Assembly (NCBI RefSeq): GCF_010731775.1
Contig: NZ_AP022590.1
Location: 1,488,001-1,552,000, forward strand
Direction: 5' to 3'
Origin: Mycobacterium mantenii
GTDB taxonomy: Bacteria; Actinomycetota; Actinomycetes; Mycobacteriales; Mycobacteriaceae
Length of the DNA stretch: 64,000 bases
Shown: positions 1-9,404 of the stretch, piece after piece
Layout: each line of letters starts with the position of its first letter
How positions within the stretch are numbered: the first letter of the stretch is position 1
Notes under the pieces: generated by a model
Database searches by the model: none
The model's input: only the letters and a program-made list of their open reading frames with translations
What the model was told of the DNA's origin: nothing
Program-made: the position numbers and the translations under genes

Positions 1-17
1 CCACTGCAGTTCTCCTG

Positions 18-72
18 TCGTAGGGTGCCCGATAGGCGCCTACGAGCACCATACAGATGCGACATCCTGTAT
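18..72 (-). terminator. Two adjacent hairpins, possible terminator of the small leftward gene
   Basis: Two inverted repeats lie next to each other. Arms TCGTAGG (18-24) and CCTACGA (39-45) continue inward with one mismatch. Arms ATACAG (51-56) and CTGTAT (67-72) enclose an inner ATG/CAT pair. They sit 40-95 bases past the stop of the leftward gene at 113. No T-run follows, which is common for mycobacterial terminators. Confidence 0.4.
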
Positions 73-112
73 GACCAGTGCGCTATTTACGCGGAATTCG
101 TTCCGACGACAA

Positions 113-340
113 TCACCTGAGGACCCTCAACGCCCATCGGCGCGGATTGTCCTCGTTTCCGCCATCTTCTGGAAACCGGCGTGCGGGCTGTTCGATGAGG
201 CCTTCAGCCACATCGGGTCCGGCCGAAGACGATGGATGGCGGCGCATCGCCTCCTCGCGCTCGCGGGCGCGAAGCTGAGCCGCATTCCAAGCCGAGTGCG
301 TCTGCAGGACAATTATTTTGGCCGCAACACCAGTTGCCAT
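113..340 (-). CDS. Small orphan protein, probable DosR-regulon member
   Basis: This is a 75-residue hydrophilic protein that I do not recognise. It is rich in Arg and Glu, with a basic/acidic stretch around residues 22-35 (LRAREREEAMRRH), and has no signal peptide or membrane segment. The ATG at 340 is preceded at about 8 bases by a good ribosome site (GAGAGGA). A DosR-like box lies 82-101 bases upstream, and two hairpins follow the stop. The combination of box, ribosome site, ORF and hairpins supports a real gene despite its short length. The function is unknown, and the main alternative is a fortuitous ORF. Confidence 0.5.
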   Translation of the reverse strand: MATGVAAKIIVLQTHSAWNAAQLRAREREEAMRRHPSSSAGPDVAEGLIEQPARRFPEDGGNEDNPRRWALRVLR

Positions 341-421
341 GTGGCTGTTCCTCTCACGACGATATCGCCTTACCGCAAAACGTCGTATTTACAACATTTA
401 TCGCGGCAGCCGGACCAGCCG

Positions 422-441
422 ATAGGGACTGAAGCCTCTGA
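422..441 (-). promoter_or_regulatory. DosR-like box upstream of the 75-aa gene
   Basis: The core GGGACTGAAGCCTC at 425-438 matches the GGGAC-N4-GNCCC pattern with one mismatch. It lies just past the stop of the PAS kinase and about 85 bases upstream of the leftward start at 340, so it most plausibly drives that small gene. Confidence 0.5.
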
Positions 442-479
442 CACGGGGGCCGTTCGGCCACACCGCCCAGAACGCGGCA

Positions 480-1898
480 CTAGATCAGAACAAGCGGAGC
501 GATCCATCGCAGCCGGGTGCCCCCGCCGGGAACACGATCGACGTCCAAGGTGCCCCCGACCGATTCGGCACGCTTGCGCAATTTCATCAGGCCCGCTTCC
601 GTGACGTCGTGGGACAAGCCTCTTCCGTTGTCGACGACTTCGATACACAGCTCGTCAGCGACCTCGACGGCGATCGTCAGCCTGGTCGCCGCCGCGTGCC
701 GTACCGCGTTGTTGATCGCTTCCGTGACGACGGCTTCTGCATCCTCGGCCAGCGCTCCCTCCACCACCGAAAGCGGTCCTTTGTACTGCACGGTGGTGGC
801 CAAATCGTCTGATAGCCGGCTGATCATTTCATCCAAACGCTGGCGCAGACCGGTGACATCGGCATCCCTGCGGCGCAGGTCGAAGATCGCGGTGCGAAAC
901 TCCTGCACCACCGCGTGGAGATCGTCGACCGCCGTGTTGAGGCGCTGCTGCACTTCGGGCGAGCGCGCCCGCGGGATGGTGCCCTGAAGCGCGAGACCGA
1001 CGGCGAAGACGCGCTGAATTGCGTGGTCTTGCAGGTCGCCCGCGATGCGGTCCCGCTCGGCGAATACCTCGGCCTGCGCCCGAGCTTCGCTCAGCTCGGC
1101 CTGGAGGGCCAACTGCTCGGTGATGTCGCGAATCGCCGCCGACACCATGACGCCCTGCTCGGTCTGCAATGGGCTGAGGCTCACGTCGACAGGGAACACG
1201 GTTCCATCGCGACGCAGCCCCCAGAGCTCTAGACCGACCCCCATGCGCCGTGACCCCGGCTTGTCAAAGAAGCCGGCGCGATGCTGTTCGTGGGCCCCGC
1301 GTAGCCGGGGCGGGATCAGCATCTCAATCTCCCTGCCCAGCAGGTCTTCGCGTGGGTAGCCGAACATCTGGTCGGTTTGGGCGTTTGCGAGCATGATGCG
1401 CCCGTCCGGCCCGACGATGACCATGGCCTCCGGGGCCGATTCCAGCAAAGCGTGGAACATCGTTTCGGCTCGTTGATGCTCGGCGGTCACGTCGCGCATC
1501 ACTTTGGTGAACCCGGTGATGGCACCCGCGTCGTCTTTTAGCACTGCCAACGCCACGGCGGCACGAAACCGCCGGCCGTCCTTGCGCACTCGCCAGCCGT
1601 CGAACTCGATGCGTCCTGAGTCGCGCGCCGCGTCCAACTCGCATTCGGCCCGCGCGCCGGCGCGGTCCTCTTCCGTGTACAACACCGAGACGGGTTGGTC
1701 GAGCACATCCGCCACCGTGTAGCCCGTCATCACCTCGGCACCCGGGCACCAGCGGATCACGTAACCGATCGCATCGAGTTGGATGATCGCGTAGTCGGTG
1801 ATCGCATCCACCATGGCGTCGACGTCGCATAGCCGCTCTCGCAAGCTCTTGTTGAGTAACGCCGAGCTCAGATAGCGTTCGGCGCGCGGCGATGTCAT
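480..1898 (-). CDS. PAS-PAS sensor histidine kinase (HisKA_3 type) with His-to-Gln in the DHp motif
   Basis: A cytoplasmic two-component sensor of 472 residues. PAS domains lie at about 30-140 and 145-262, then a dimerisation helix region, then an HATPase_c domain with an intact N box (EAINNAVRH) and G1 box (DNGRG). The phosphoacceptor motif usually reads DLHDHVIQ, but here it is DLQDHAIQ: codon CAA replaces the His at residue 290, and a His remains two residues later at 292. The second PAS carries a His (about 203) where FixL has its heme ligand, but FixL's oxygen-contact Arg positions are not Arg. The ATG at 1898 follows GGAAAGAGGG; the longer ORF has no better start. It is the last gene of the 10289-480 operon, so it probably signals to DosR or a DosR-like regulator. 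Confidence 0.85.
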   Translation of the reverse strand: MTSPRAERYLSSALLNKSLRERLCDVDAMVDAITDYAIIQLDAIGYVIRWCPGAEVMTGYTVADVLDQPVSVLYTEEDRAGARAECELDAARDSGRIEFDGWRVRKDGRRFRAAVALAVLKDDAGAITGFTKVMRDVTAEHQRAETMFHALLESAPEAMVIVGPDGRIMLANAQTDQMFGYPREDLLGREIEMLIPPRLRGAHEQHRAGFFDKPGSRRMGVGLELWGLRRDGTVFPVDVSLSPLQTEQGVMVSAAIRDITEQLALQAELSEARAQAEVFAERDRIAGDLQDHAIQRVFAVGLALQGTIPRARSPEVQQRLNTAVDDLHAVVQEFRTAIFDLRRRDADVTGLRQRLDEMISRLSDDLATTVQYKGPLSVVEGALAEDAEAVVTEAINNAVRHAAATRLTIAVEVADELCIEVVDNGRGLSHDVTEAGLMKLRKRAESVGGTLDVDRVPGGGTRLRWIAPLVLI

Positions 1899-2058
1899 CA
1901 GGCGTGGCCCTCTTTCCTTGCCTGCGGCTGCACAGATACTACCGTCCTGTCGGATGCCTGACTTCAAAACTCAACCGACGATCCGGGCATGCGCCGCCCG
2001 AGGCTTGCATCGAGAGAAGCGAACCCGGTCAGCGGATCGCGATGTCTGGCGCGCCCGT

Positions 2059-3477
2059 TCACATCGCAGGCTTTGCTTTTGACGGTCCGAGCTTCGCGGC
2101 GCGGCTACGCCGATGCGGTCGGCTGGCCCTCACCAACCGTTCGACACCGTCCTCGATTCCACTGGCGAGCGCCCCGATGTCGGGCGCGGTGTCGAAGTCG
2201 GCGGTGATGCCGAACACGAAGTTATCGGCGTAACTGACCATCGCAATGCCCGTGCGCAGCTGAAGAGCGATGGGAGGAATGGGCAGAATTTCCAACACCC
2301 GACGCCCCATCAATCGCTGCTGGCCGCGCGGACCGGGAACGTTGGTGGCCAGGGCGACCACCGCACGTTGGGGCAGGCGCATCAGCAATCGAATCGTCCA
2401 CGCGGAGAAAGCGAACGGGACACGCCGGAGTGCCGAAACCACGGCACTGCCACCTTCGCTTTGACCGCTCGCTTTGGCATGCTTGAGCCGATCGTGCACC
2501 AGTCGCAGCTGTTTGAGGGGATCCTCCTCGTCGACCGGTAGCAGCGGCAACATGGCCGAGACCCGGTTGTCGGCCACGTTGAGCTGGTCGATCGGACGGA
2601 CGGAAACCGGCACCAGCGTGCGCAGGGAATTCCGCCCGGGCTGCTCCCCGCGCGCGAGCAGGACCGTGCGGTAACTGCCGGTAATCGCGGCCAGCGCAAC
2701 GTCGTTCACTGTGACACTGAATTTCTGGGCCACCTTCTGCATGTCTGCCAACCGAACCCGGGCTGCGCTGTACCGGCGCATCGTCGTTACCGGTCCGTTG
2801 AGTGACGATTCCGGGCCGGGGATGAGCAGACTGGCGGCCAGTTCGGCCGCACCCACGGCCACGTGCTCGGCGGCGGTTGCCGCACCGATGGCACTTCGTC
2901 CCATCTCACTCACCCAGTTCATCGGGTTGAGGCTTGGTTTCACCGAACCCGGCTCGCGCCGGACCGGCCGCTGAGCAGCGTGAATAGCTGTCGCGAAACT
3001 GTCGCCGGTGTCATCGTCGCCGAACTTTGCCATCAGCTGCGTTGCCGCGATGCCATCAGCGATGCAGTGGTGAATCTTGGTCAGTACCGCCCACCGGTCG
3101 TCGCTCAGCCCTTCGATGATCCAGCAGTCCCACAGTGGCCGTTCACGATCCAGGCGGTGCTCCATCAAAGTCGCGATCATCTCGAATAGTTCAGTATCGC
3201 CCCCGGGATGCGGAAGCGCGAGACGATGGACATGACGCGAAATCTCGAAATGTGGGTCGTCAACCCATTCGGGCGGGCGCAGATCGAGCGGATGAGTCCG
3301 CAGCACCTGCCTGAATCGCTGGATCGCCGGCATCCGGTCGGCGATCACGGAAACAAATTCGTCGTAGCCTGGGGCCGGACCCTCCGCGATTGACACGGCG
3401 CCGACCGCGAGGCTTACGTGCGGATCGGAGTCTTCGGCCTCGAGGAAACCTGCATCCAAGGCAGTTAGTTGCTCCAT
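2059..3477 (-). CDS. WS/DGAT wax ester synthase/diacylglycerol acyltransferase (Tgs family)
   Basis: A 472-residue acyltransferase that joins acyl-CoA to diacylglycerol or fatty alcohol to make storage lipid. The family active-site motif HHxxxDG is present as HHCIADG, with the His pair at residues 136-137. The N-terminus MEQLTALDAGFLEAED and the C-terminal NVPGP motif are typical, and the length matches mycobacterial Tgs proteins. The start overlaps the stop of the upstream KAS III-like gene by 13 bases, which implies translational coupling. With PEP synthase and two KAS III-like proteins in the same operon, a role in lipid storage under hypoxia is likely, comparable to tgs1 (Rv3130c) in the M. 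tuberculosis DosR regulon. Whether the product is triacylglycerol or wax ester cannot be told from sequence. Confidence 0.93.
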   Translation of the reverse strand: MEQLTALDAGFLEAEDSDPHVSLAVGAVSIAEGPAPGYDEFVSVIADRMPAIQRFRQVLRTHPLDLRPPEWVDDPHFEISRHVHRLALPHPGGDTELFEMIATLMEHRLDRERPLWDCWIIEGLSDDRWAVLTKIHHCIADGIAATQLMAKFGDDDTGDSFATAIHAAQRPVRREPGSVKPSLNPMNWVSEMGRSAIGAATAAEHVAVGAAELAASLLIPGPESSLNGPVTTMRRYSAARVRLADMQKVAQKFSVTVNDVALAAITGSYRTVLLARGEQPGRNSLRTLVPVSVRPIDQLNVADNRVSAMLPLLPVDEEDPLKQLRLVHDRLKHAKASGQSEGGSAVVSALRRVPFAFSAWTIRLLMRLPQRAVVALATNVPGPRGQQRLMGRRVLEILPIPPIALQLRTGIAMVSYADNFVFGITADFDTAPDIGALASGIEDGVERLVRASRPHRRSRAAKLGPSKAKPAM

Positions 3478-4403
3478 TTGGCTACCTTCCGCGCGGTGCC
3501 ATCCGATTCAGAAAATGCGGATGGCGGTTGCCGGTAGAGAGCGGCGCCCCCGGTGGTACCCGCACCGGCGACGACGAAAAGCAGTCGAGCGCCGACCGGT
3601 AACGTTTCGGCTCGCTGCCCGAAGGCGGCCGCCAGCGCAGCGGTGTGCATGTTCTGATCGTCGGCGACGATGATTTTGTCGACCGGCACCCCGAGCCTGT
3701 CGCTCAACAAGGTTCGGTACTCGTGGCGTGCGGGCGCCGCGACAATGACGTCGACATCGGCCAGCCGTGTGGATTGGGCTTCGAGGCATGCGCACACCGC
3801 CGACACCGCAGCCACGAGGAACCGCTCGTCCATGTCACCCGATTGACCGAACCGGAGAACGTTGCGGGAATCCGCGAACCCTACTGTGGCGGTGAAGCTC
3901 TGACCGTCTCCCGTCGGCTCCTCGGCATTCGACCAGGACACCGGGCTCAGACCGTAGTCTTCGTCGGTCCAGCGACACAGCAACGCCGCACCGGCGGCCG
4001 AAAACGGAAAGTGCTCGCTCATTCCGTGGCCGGGGTCGGCATCGCTGGCGACGACGAGTGCCAGCCGAACGGCCCGTGACCGCAAAAAGCCGTCGACGAT
4101 CTGCAGCGCGGTGAGCACCCCGCAAGCGCCGTTGGCGATATCGAACGAAAACGTGCCGTGGGCGCCGGTGTGCGGATCTTCGGGATTGGCGCCGATGTCA
4201 TCCTGGATCAGCGCCGCCAATGCCGGTTCTCCGAGATTTCGGTCGCGGTAGATCCCGGCGTTGACGACGAGATCGAGTTCACCGGGGTCGCAGCCGGCCC
4301 GCTCCAGGCAGTCCTTACCCGCGGCCACGGCGAGATGCAGCGCGCTGTGCCGGCCAAGCCACCGTGGATATGCGGTGGCGACTCGATCAATGATCGTGCC
4401 CAT
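3465..4403 (-). CDS. KAS III-like (FabH/thiolase-fold) protein lacking the catalytic His
   Basis: A 312-residue thiolase-fold protein related to beta-ketoacyl-ACP synthase III. The nucleophile is present (NGACG, Cys94) and so is an Asn at the expected late position (Asn251). Where the family has the His of the HQ(A/T)N motif, this protein reads VAAPARHEY, so the aligned position is Ala223 with a His four residues later. It overlaps its neighbour FabH-like gene by 17 bases and the acyltransferase by 13 bases. It may be the non-decarboxylating partner of a heterodimer with the 4387-5490 product, or a transacylase. The substrate is unknown. Confidence 0.8.
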   Translation of the reverse strand: MGTIIDRVATAYPRWLGRHSALHLAVAAGKDCLERAGCDPGELDLVVNAGIYRDRNLGEPALAALIQDDIGANPEDPHTGAHGTFSFDIANGACGVLTALQIVDGFLRSRAVRLALVVASDADPGHGMSEHFPFSAAGAALLCRWTDEDYGLSPVSWSNAEEPTGDGQSFTATVGFADSRNVLRFGQSGDMDERFLVAAVSAVCACLEAQSTRLADVDVIVAAPARHEYRTLLSDRLGVPVDKIIVADDQNMHTAALAAAFGQRAETLPVGARLLFVVAGAGTTGGAALYRQPPSAFSESDGTARKVAKWSN

Positions 4404-5490
4404 AGCGGCTCACCAAATCCTCGTCCAAAGTAATTAACACCACGCCGATTTCCAGCCCGGACGCCAGCGCCAGCAGCGCGATCCTCTCCCCCGCCGCGAT
4501 GCGTCCCGCTTCGAGCTCCTCGACCAATGCCACCGTGTGGGTCGTCGATGCCGTGTTGCCATACCGGTCGACGGTGATCACGGCGTCGTGCCGGGGGCTG
4601 TCGCCGAACGTCTCCGACATTCGGGCCATGCCCTTGCGGATCGCCCGCGCCGAGGTCTGGTGGGTGATCACGTGGTCGATCTCGTGAATCGAAATACCCA
4701 CGGCATCAAGGACTTCATGAAGCAACAACGGCGTATCGGCGATCGCGGCCCGCTGGATGGCGCGCGAATTCGTGAACATCCGTGCACCCGGATCGTGTCC
4801 CTGCGGATACGCCAAGCACAGCCGGCTGTAGTCGGCGACAGTGGTGAATCCGGCAAGGGTGATACCGGCAGAGCCGGCCGGAGCCCGCTCGAGCAGCAGT
4901 GCCGCCCCGGCGTCACCCAGAGTCAGGCACGCCAATTCCTTGCTCATGATGTTGCGGATGTGCCGCGCCGCATTGTGGCTCAGCTGCGAGATGTACTCGC
5001 CGCTGACCACCAGCCCACGCTCGACGATTCCCTGCCGAATCCAATTGTTCAGAATCGTCACCCCGGTGAGCATCCCCGCGCACGCGTTGGATACGTCGAA
5101 GGTCATCGCCTGTGATGCCCCGATGCCATGGGCCACGACACTGCTCATCGTGGGCTCGAGCCATTGCGTCAGGCCACCACGGAATTTCGTGATACTGCAG
5201 CTGATCACCACGTCCAGCGATGCGGGATCCTGTTGCGCCCTGGACAGACAGTCGATCGCCGCCGAGACGGCAAGGGTGTACGAGTCTTCCTCGCCCACGG
5301 AGACCCGGCGTTCACGGATTCCGGTCAGCCGTTCCAGGTCGATGTGCGTGCGATGGCGTGTGGTGGCCATCAATTCGTCGGTCGTCAGGTGCGTCTCGGG
5401 TAAATGACGGCCGGCACCAGCCAATCGGGTGACGTAGGGTGCCGTGATCCCTTCCCCCGCGGCGTCCATCACCAGCCAATGCCGCGGCAT
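4387..5490 (-). CDS. 3-oxoacyl-ACP synthase III family protein (KAS III/FabH-like)
   Basis: A 367-residue condensing enzyme with a complete Cys-His-Asn triad: Cys137 in SNACAG, His277 in THQTSARAI and Asn312 in GNTAST. Family members perform decarboxylative or acyl-acyl Claisen condensation, or O-acyl transfer, on CoA or ACP thioesters. It starts 3 bases after the PEP synthase stop and overlaps the second KAS III-like gene by 17 bases, so the two are almost certainly co-translated. The length is somewhat greater than FabH (about 320), closer to HMG-CoA-synthase-like or OleA-like branches. The context points to making an acyl precursor for the neighbouring WS/DGAT, but that is inference. Confidence 0.85.
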   Translation of the reverse strand: MPRHWLVMDAAGEGITAPYVTRLAGAGRHLPETHLTTDELMATTRHRTHIDLERLTGIRERRVSVGEEDSYTLAVSAAIDCLSRAQQDPASLDVVISCSITKFRGGLTQWLEPTMSSVVAHGIGASQAMTFDVSNACAGMLTGVTILNNWIRQGIVERGLVVSGEYISQLSHNAARHIRNIMSKELACLTLGDAGAALLLERAPAGSAGITLAGFTTVADYSRLCLAYPQGHDPGARMFTNSRAIQRAAIADTPLLLHEVLDAVGISIHEIDHVITHQTSARAIRKGMARMSETFGDSPRHDAVITVDRYGNTASTTHTVALVEELEAGRIAAGERIALLALASGLEIGVVLITLDEDLVSRYGHDH

Positions 5491-5493
5491 GGG

Positions 5494-7806
5494 TCACACC
5501 TGGCTTTGGTGCTGCGCGGTCCAGTTGCCGGCCGCTTCCAACAGCAACCGCCGTTCGGCGGCCGCGACCGCCCGCCGGGTGGCACCGACCGCGTCGGGAT
5601 TGACCGACACCGAGGTGATGCCCATCCTGACCAGGTGCTCGGCGAAAGCCGGGTTGGTCGAGGGCGCCTGGCCGCACAGCGACGACGTGATGCCGTGTTT
5701 CCGCGCCGTCGCGACAATGCGGCCGATCGCATCGAGAACGGCCCCATCGGATTCGTCGAACAGCTCGGCACAGATCCCGGAATCGCGGTCGACCCCCAGC
5801 ATCAGCTGGGTCAGGTCATTACTGCCGATGGAGACGCCGTCCACACCCAGCCCGATGTATTCGGGTAGCCAGTACGTCACCGAGGGCACTTCGGCCATCA
5901 CCCACCGATGCAGACCGCGCTGGGAACCCAACGGACTCAAGTCGACCAGCGAAAGGCAGGTCTCCAGTTCCCAGCGCGTCCGTACGAAGGGAATCATCAG
6001 ATGCACGTTCGGATTCTGCTCCCGCACCCGTGCCAACGCCTGAAGCTCCAGACCGAACAGGTCGCGTTCTTTGACGTATCGATAGCACCCGCGGTATCCG
6101 ATCATCGGGTTGTTCTCGACGGGTTCGTAAGCCTCACCACCCTGCAAGCCGCGGAACTCGTTGCTACGAAAATCCGTAGCCCGGTATATCACCGGCCGGT
6201 TCCCGAAGGCCGAGGCGATTCGTCCAATCGATGTCGCGAGGGCGTCGACGAGAGCGAACTGCTCGCCGCGAGCTATGAGGTCACGCGGGTGTCTGCCGGA
6301 AAGCGCCTGGGTGAGCAGGAATTCGGCCCGCAGTAGGCCGACGCCGTCGACATCTTGGGCGGCGACCGCTTCGGCCGCGTCGGGGATGGCCAGGTTGACG
6401 TAGATCTTGGTACCGGTTGTCTCGATGGCACTCGTGGTAACCACCGGCTGCCGGGGGGCCGACACGCTGACCTGCGGGCTGAGGCTTCCGGCAGTGACAT
6501 TCCCGCGCGAGCCATCGACAGTGACCGACTGACCCTCGTGCAGAACGGTGGTCGCATTGCGGGCGCCCACCACACAGGGAACTCCGAGTTCGCGCGCGAC
6601 GATGGCCGCATGGCAGGTCATACCGCCGGTCTCGGTCACCACTGCCGCCGCACGCCGGATCGCAGGAAGCCAATCCGGATTGGTCATCGGGGCCACCAGA
6701 ATCTCGTTGTCGATCAACCGGTTGCCCTCGTCCGGAGTGCGGAGCACTCGAACGCGGCCGGAGGCCGACCCGGGTGCCGCCGGCAGCCCCCGCACCAGGA
6801 CGCCGGTGGTTTCCTCCCCGTCGCCCGCGTGCGGGTGCAGCGTCGTGATCGGCCTGGCCTGAACCAACCAGGCCTTGCCGGAGGCGATCGCCCATTCGAC
6901 GTCTTGGGGGCAACCATGATGCGCCTCAACGGCAATCGCCAGCTCGGCGATGCGGCGCAACGCCGTGTCGTCAAGGACTCGCGCCTCGGCCTGCGCACGG
7001 TCTAATTCGACGATGACGTCGTGCCCGTCGGGACCGCGCTCGATCTTGAAAGCCTGGTACCCAACTTTGACGTCGAGCACGTCCAAGGTCTTCTTGTCGA
7101 CGACGTAGGTGTCGGGCTGGACCTTCCCGGACACCACGACCTCGCCAAGTCCGAGAGCGGCTTCGATAACAATGTGCTCCCGCTCCCCCGTGCTGGGATC
7201 GGTGGTGAACGCAACCCCGGATTGCTCGGAGGCAATCATCTGCTGGACGACCACCGCCATCGCGGGATCGGCCCCGAATCCGCGACTGGCCCGATAGGTG
7301 ATGACCCGCGGGCTGAACAGCGAGGCCCAGCACGTGATTACCGCCTCGAGCAGGGCGCTTTCCCCTGCCACGTTGGTCACCGTCTGGTTCATTCCCGCGA
7401 ACGATGCATCACGGCCGTCTTCACCGGTCGCCGACGAGCGCACAGCCACAATGCAATTCGGTCCCAGGGCGCGGTAGGACTCGAGTAACTGATCGCGGAC
7501 GTCCCGGCTCACGCCGGCTTTCGCCACCAGCGTCCGCATTCGTTGGCAGAGCTCGGCCAGCCGGGCGGCGCTGTCCACCTGCGTCAACGCTTCGCGGTGC
7601 AGAGCGGCGAGTTCGGTATCCACCCCGCCGGCCTCCATCGAAGTCAGGTAGCTACTCCGCATCAACACGAACCCCGGCGGCACCGGAAGGCCGGCGGCCA
7701 CCAACTCCCCCATGTTGGCGCCCTTGCCGCCGGCCTCCTCGGCGTCCCCGAGGCGCAGCGTCGCAATATCCGAGACATACTTGGCGGTGAGGGTTTCAGA
7801 TGACAT
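5494..7806 (-). CDS. ppsA: Phosphoenolpyruvate synthase (pyruvate, water dikinase)
   Basis: A 770-residue three-domain enzyme that converts pyruvate and ATP to PEP, AMP and phosphate. It has an N-terminal ATP-grasp domain beginning [10 protein letters not shown], a central swivelling phospho-His domain ([15 protein letters not shown]) and a C-terminal PEP-binding barrel with [14 protein letters not shown] and the SLCGQAPS Cys loop. The length fits PpsA. The ATG at 7806 follows GAGAGG at about 7 bases, and the upstream gene ends 20 bases earlier. In the operon it would feed gluconeogenesis or recycle pyruvate during reductive growth. M. smegmatis also has a PEP-synthase/PPDK gene in its DosR island (recalled, not checked). 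Confidence 0.95.
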   Translation of the reverse strand: MSSETLTAKYVSDIATLRLGDAEEAGGKGANMGELVAAGLPVPPGFVLMRSSYLTSMEAGGVDTELAALHREALTQVDSAARLAELCQRMRTLVAKAGVSRDVRDQLLESYRALGPNCIVAVRSSATGEDGRDASFAGMNQTVTNVAGESALLEAVITCWASLFSPRVITYRASRGFGADPAMAVVVQQMIASEQSGVAFTTDPSTGEREHIVIEAALGLGEVVVSGKVQPDTYVVDKKTLDVLDVKVGYQAFKIERGPDGHDVIVELDRAQAEARVLDDTALRRIAELAIAVEAHHGCPQDVEWAIASGKAWLVQARPITTLHPHAGDGEETTGVLVRGLPAAPGSASGRVRVLRTPDEGNRLIDNEILVAPMTNPDWLPAIRRAAAVVTETGGMTCHAAIVARELGVPCVVGARNATTVLHEGQSVTVDGSRGNVTAGSLSPQVSVSAPRQPVVTTSAIETTGTKIYVNLAIPDAAEAVAAQDVDGVGLLRAEFLLTQALSGRHPRDLIARGEQFALVDALATSIGRIASAFGNRPVIYRATDFRSNEFRGLQGGEAYEPVENNPMIGYRGCYRYVKERDLFGLELQALARVREQNPNVHLMIPFVRTRWELETCLSLVDLSPLGSQRGLHRWVMAEVPSVTYWLPEYIGLGVDGVSIGSNDLTQLMLGVDRDSGICAELFDESDGAVLDAIGRIVATARKHGITSSLCGQAPSTNPAFAEHLVRMGITSVSVNPDAVGATRRAVAAAERRLLLEAAGNWTAQHQSQV

Positions 7807-7826
7807 GTCCAGCCTCTCTTAACATT

Positions 7827-9392
7827 TCAGCGGTTCTGCAGAGCCGGCGCGTGGACCGCTTGGCGCCAGACATCATGGGCTTGGTCGACGGAGTGCTCAA
7901 CCGACTGCGAGGTGTCCAGCAGGTACGCCGTCTCCCAGCCGCTGTGCTGTTCGGCCAGGGCCGCCGCGATCCCGGGCGTGACCTCGGAACTGCCCTGCCG
8001 GCGCGTTTCTATCCGTTCCGCCGCCACATCGGCGTTCACCGAACACCTGATTTCTACCAATGCCGAAAACGTCTCGCGGGCAATGCGATAGGCATGGGCG
8101 CGGACCTGCGGATTGCGCCAGGTCCCGTCGAGGATGACCGATTGCCCGTTGGCCAACAGCGCCCGCGCCCGGTGCAGGACGACCTCATAGACAGTCCTGA
8201 CGTTGCCGGGACGATACAACCCCGCATCCAGATCGCCGGAATCGCCGGTGACTATACCCACCGCCCGTAATTCTCGGCGTACGTCATCGGTGGAGATGAT
8301 CTGCGCCCCAGTTTTCTCGGCGAGAGCTCGCGCGATGGTCGACTTTCCGGTTCCCGGATTGCCTCCGACCAGGGCCATCCGAACGCTACCCATCTCCAAG
8401 TGCCGGGTCGCAATCGCCAGGTGCCGAGCCGCATCGGCAGTAGCCCCCGGGTGTCCTTGCGACAGCCGTACGCAATCAACCTTTGCCCGGACGACGGCTC
8501 GGTACGCGATGTAGAAGTCTCGCAGTGACGATGGCGCCGTGTCACCCGAATGGAGTGCATAGCGATCGAGGAAATAGTCTCCAAGGTCTGCGCGCCCCAG
8601 GAACTCCAGGTCCATCGCCAGGAAAGCGGCGTCGTCGATGCGGTCGAGATAGCGGAGCTTGTCATCAAACTCCAAACAATCAAGGAGCGCCGGTTCGCCT
8701 GCCACGCAGAAAATATCGTCGGCAAGCAGATCACCGTGGCCGTCGACGATGCACCCGTCCGCGATCCGATGCGTAAACAAGGGCGCACGCCCCGACGTGA
8801 AATCGACCGCCAGGCGCTGGATTGGGGCCAGATCCTCGAAGGAGAATCCCGAATCGGGGTTGTCCGCATAGCGATTCAGTTCCTGCAGGTTCTCGCTGAA
8901 CCGTCCGTCGACAGCGCAGACCTGGCCCTGGGCGTCGATGGCCGGGCTCCGCTGGGACTGTCGGTGAAATCGGGCCAACATGGCGGCGATGGTGTCCAAC
9001 ACGTGGCAGATGGATTCGTCGGGGTCGTAGCACACTCTGAATGCCAAGCGATCACTGTCGAAGTAGCGCCGCATCACGACGACCGGCTCGGGGGGCCCGC
9101 CGGCCGGATCGGTGAGATGTGCGATCCCCAAATAGCTTTCCGGAGAAAGCCGGCTGTTCAATTCGACTTCTCGACGGCAGGCACGTTCGCGCTGTTCGGT
9201 TGTCCGGAAGTCGAGAAAGTCGGTCAGCACCGGCTTCTTCGCCTTGTAGGCACGCTTGCCGGCGAGCACCACCACCCCGGTGTGGGTTTCGTGAACATCG
9301 ACATAGGGTTCCGTGGGCGTACCCGAGGTCCCGACGTCAGCGGTCACGAGCTCGCGTCCCATCACCGTCGGTTTGTGCGTCGCCGAGGACAT
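7827..9392 (-). CDS. Rv2004c-like two-domain protein: APH-like kinase domain plus P-loop AAA/zeta-type kinase
   Basis: A 521-residue cytoplasmic protein. The N-terminal half resembles aminoglycoside-phosphotransferase-type kinases (DGHGDL around the catalytic loop, then LLDCLEFDD). The C-terminal third is a P-loop kinase with Walker A GGNPGTGKST and the following STDDVRRE and LDGTWRN segments. This layout is that of Rv2004c, a DosR-regulon protein of unknown function and about 500 residues. It starts 12 bases after the USP stop and is followed after 20 bases by ppsA. The substrate is unknown; a sugar or small-molecule kinase is possible. Confidence 0.88.
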   Translation of the reverse strand: MSSATHKPTVMGRELVTADVGTSGTPTEPYVDVHETHTGVVVLAGKRAYKAKKPVLTDFLDFRTTEQRERACRREVELNSRLSPESYLGIAHLTDPAGGPPEPVVVMRRYFDSDRLAFRVCYDPDESICHVLDTIAAMLARFHRQSQRSPAIDAQGQVCAVDGRFSENLQELNRYADNPDSGFSFEDLAPIQRLAVDFTSGRAPLFTHRIADGCIVDGHGDLLADDIFCVAGEPALLDCLEFDDKLRYLDRIDDAAFLAMDLEFLGRADLGDYFLDRYALHSGDTAPSSLRDFYIAYRAVVRAKVDCVRLSQGHPGATADAARHLAIATRHLEMGSVRMALVGGNPGTGKSTIARALAEKTGAQIISTDDVRRELRAVGIVTGDSGDLDAGLYRPGNVRTVYEVVLHRARALLANGQSVILDGTWRNPQVRAHAYRIARETFSALVEIRCSVNADVAAERIETRRQGSSEVTPGIAAALAEQHSGWETAYLLDTSQSVEHSVDQAHDVWRQAVHAPALQNR

Positions 9393-9404
9393 CTCGGGGT
9401 CGCC

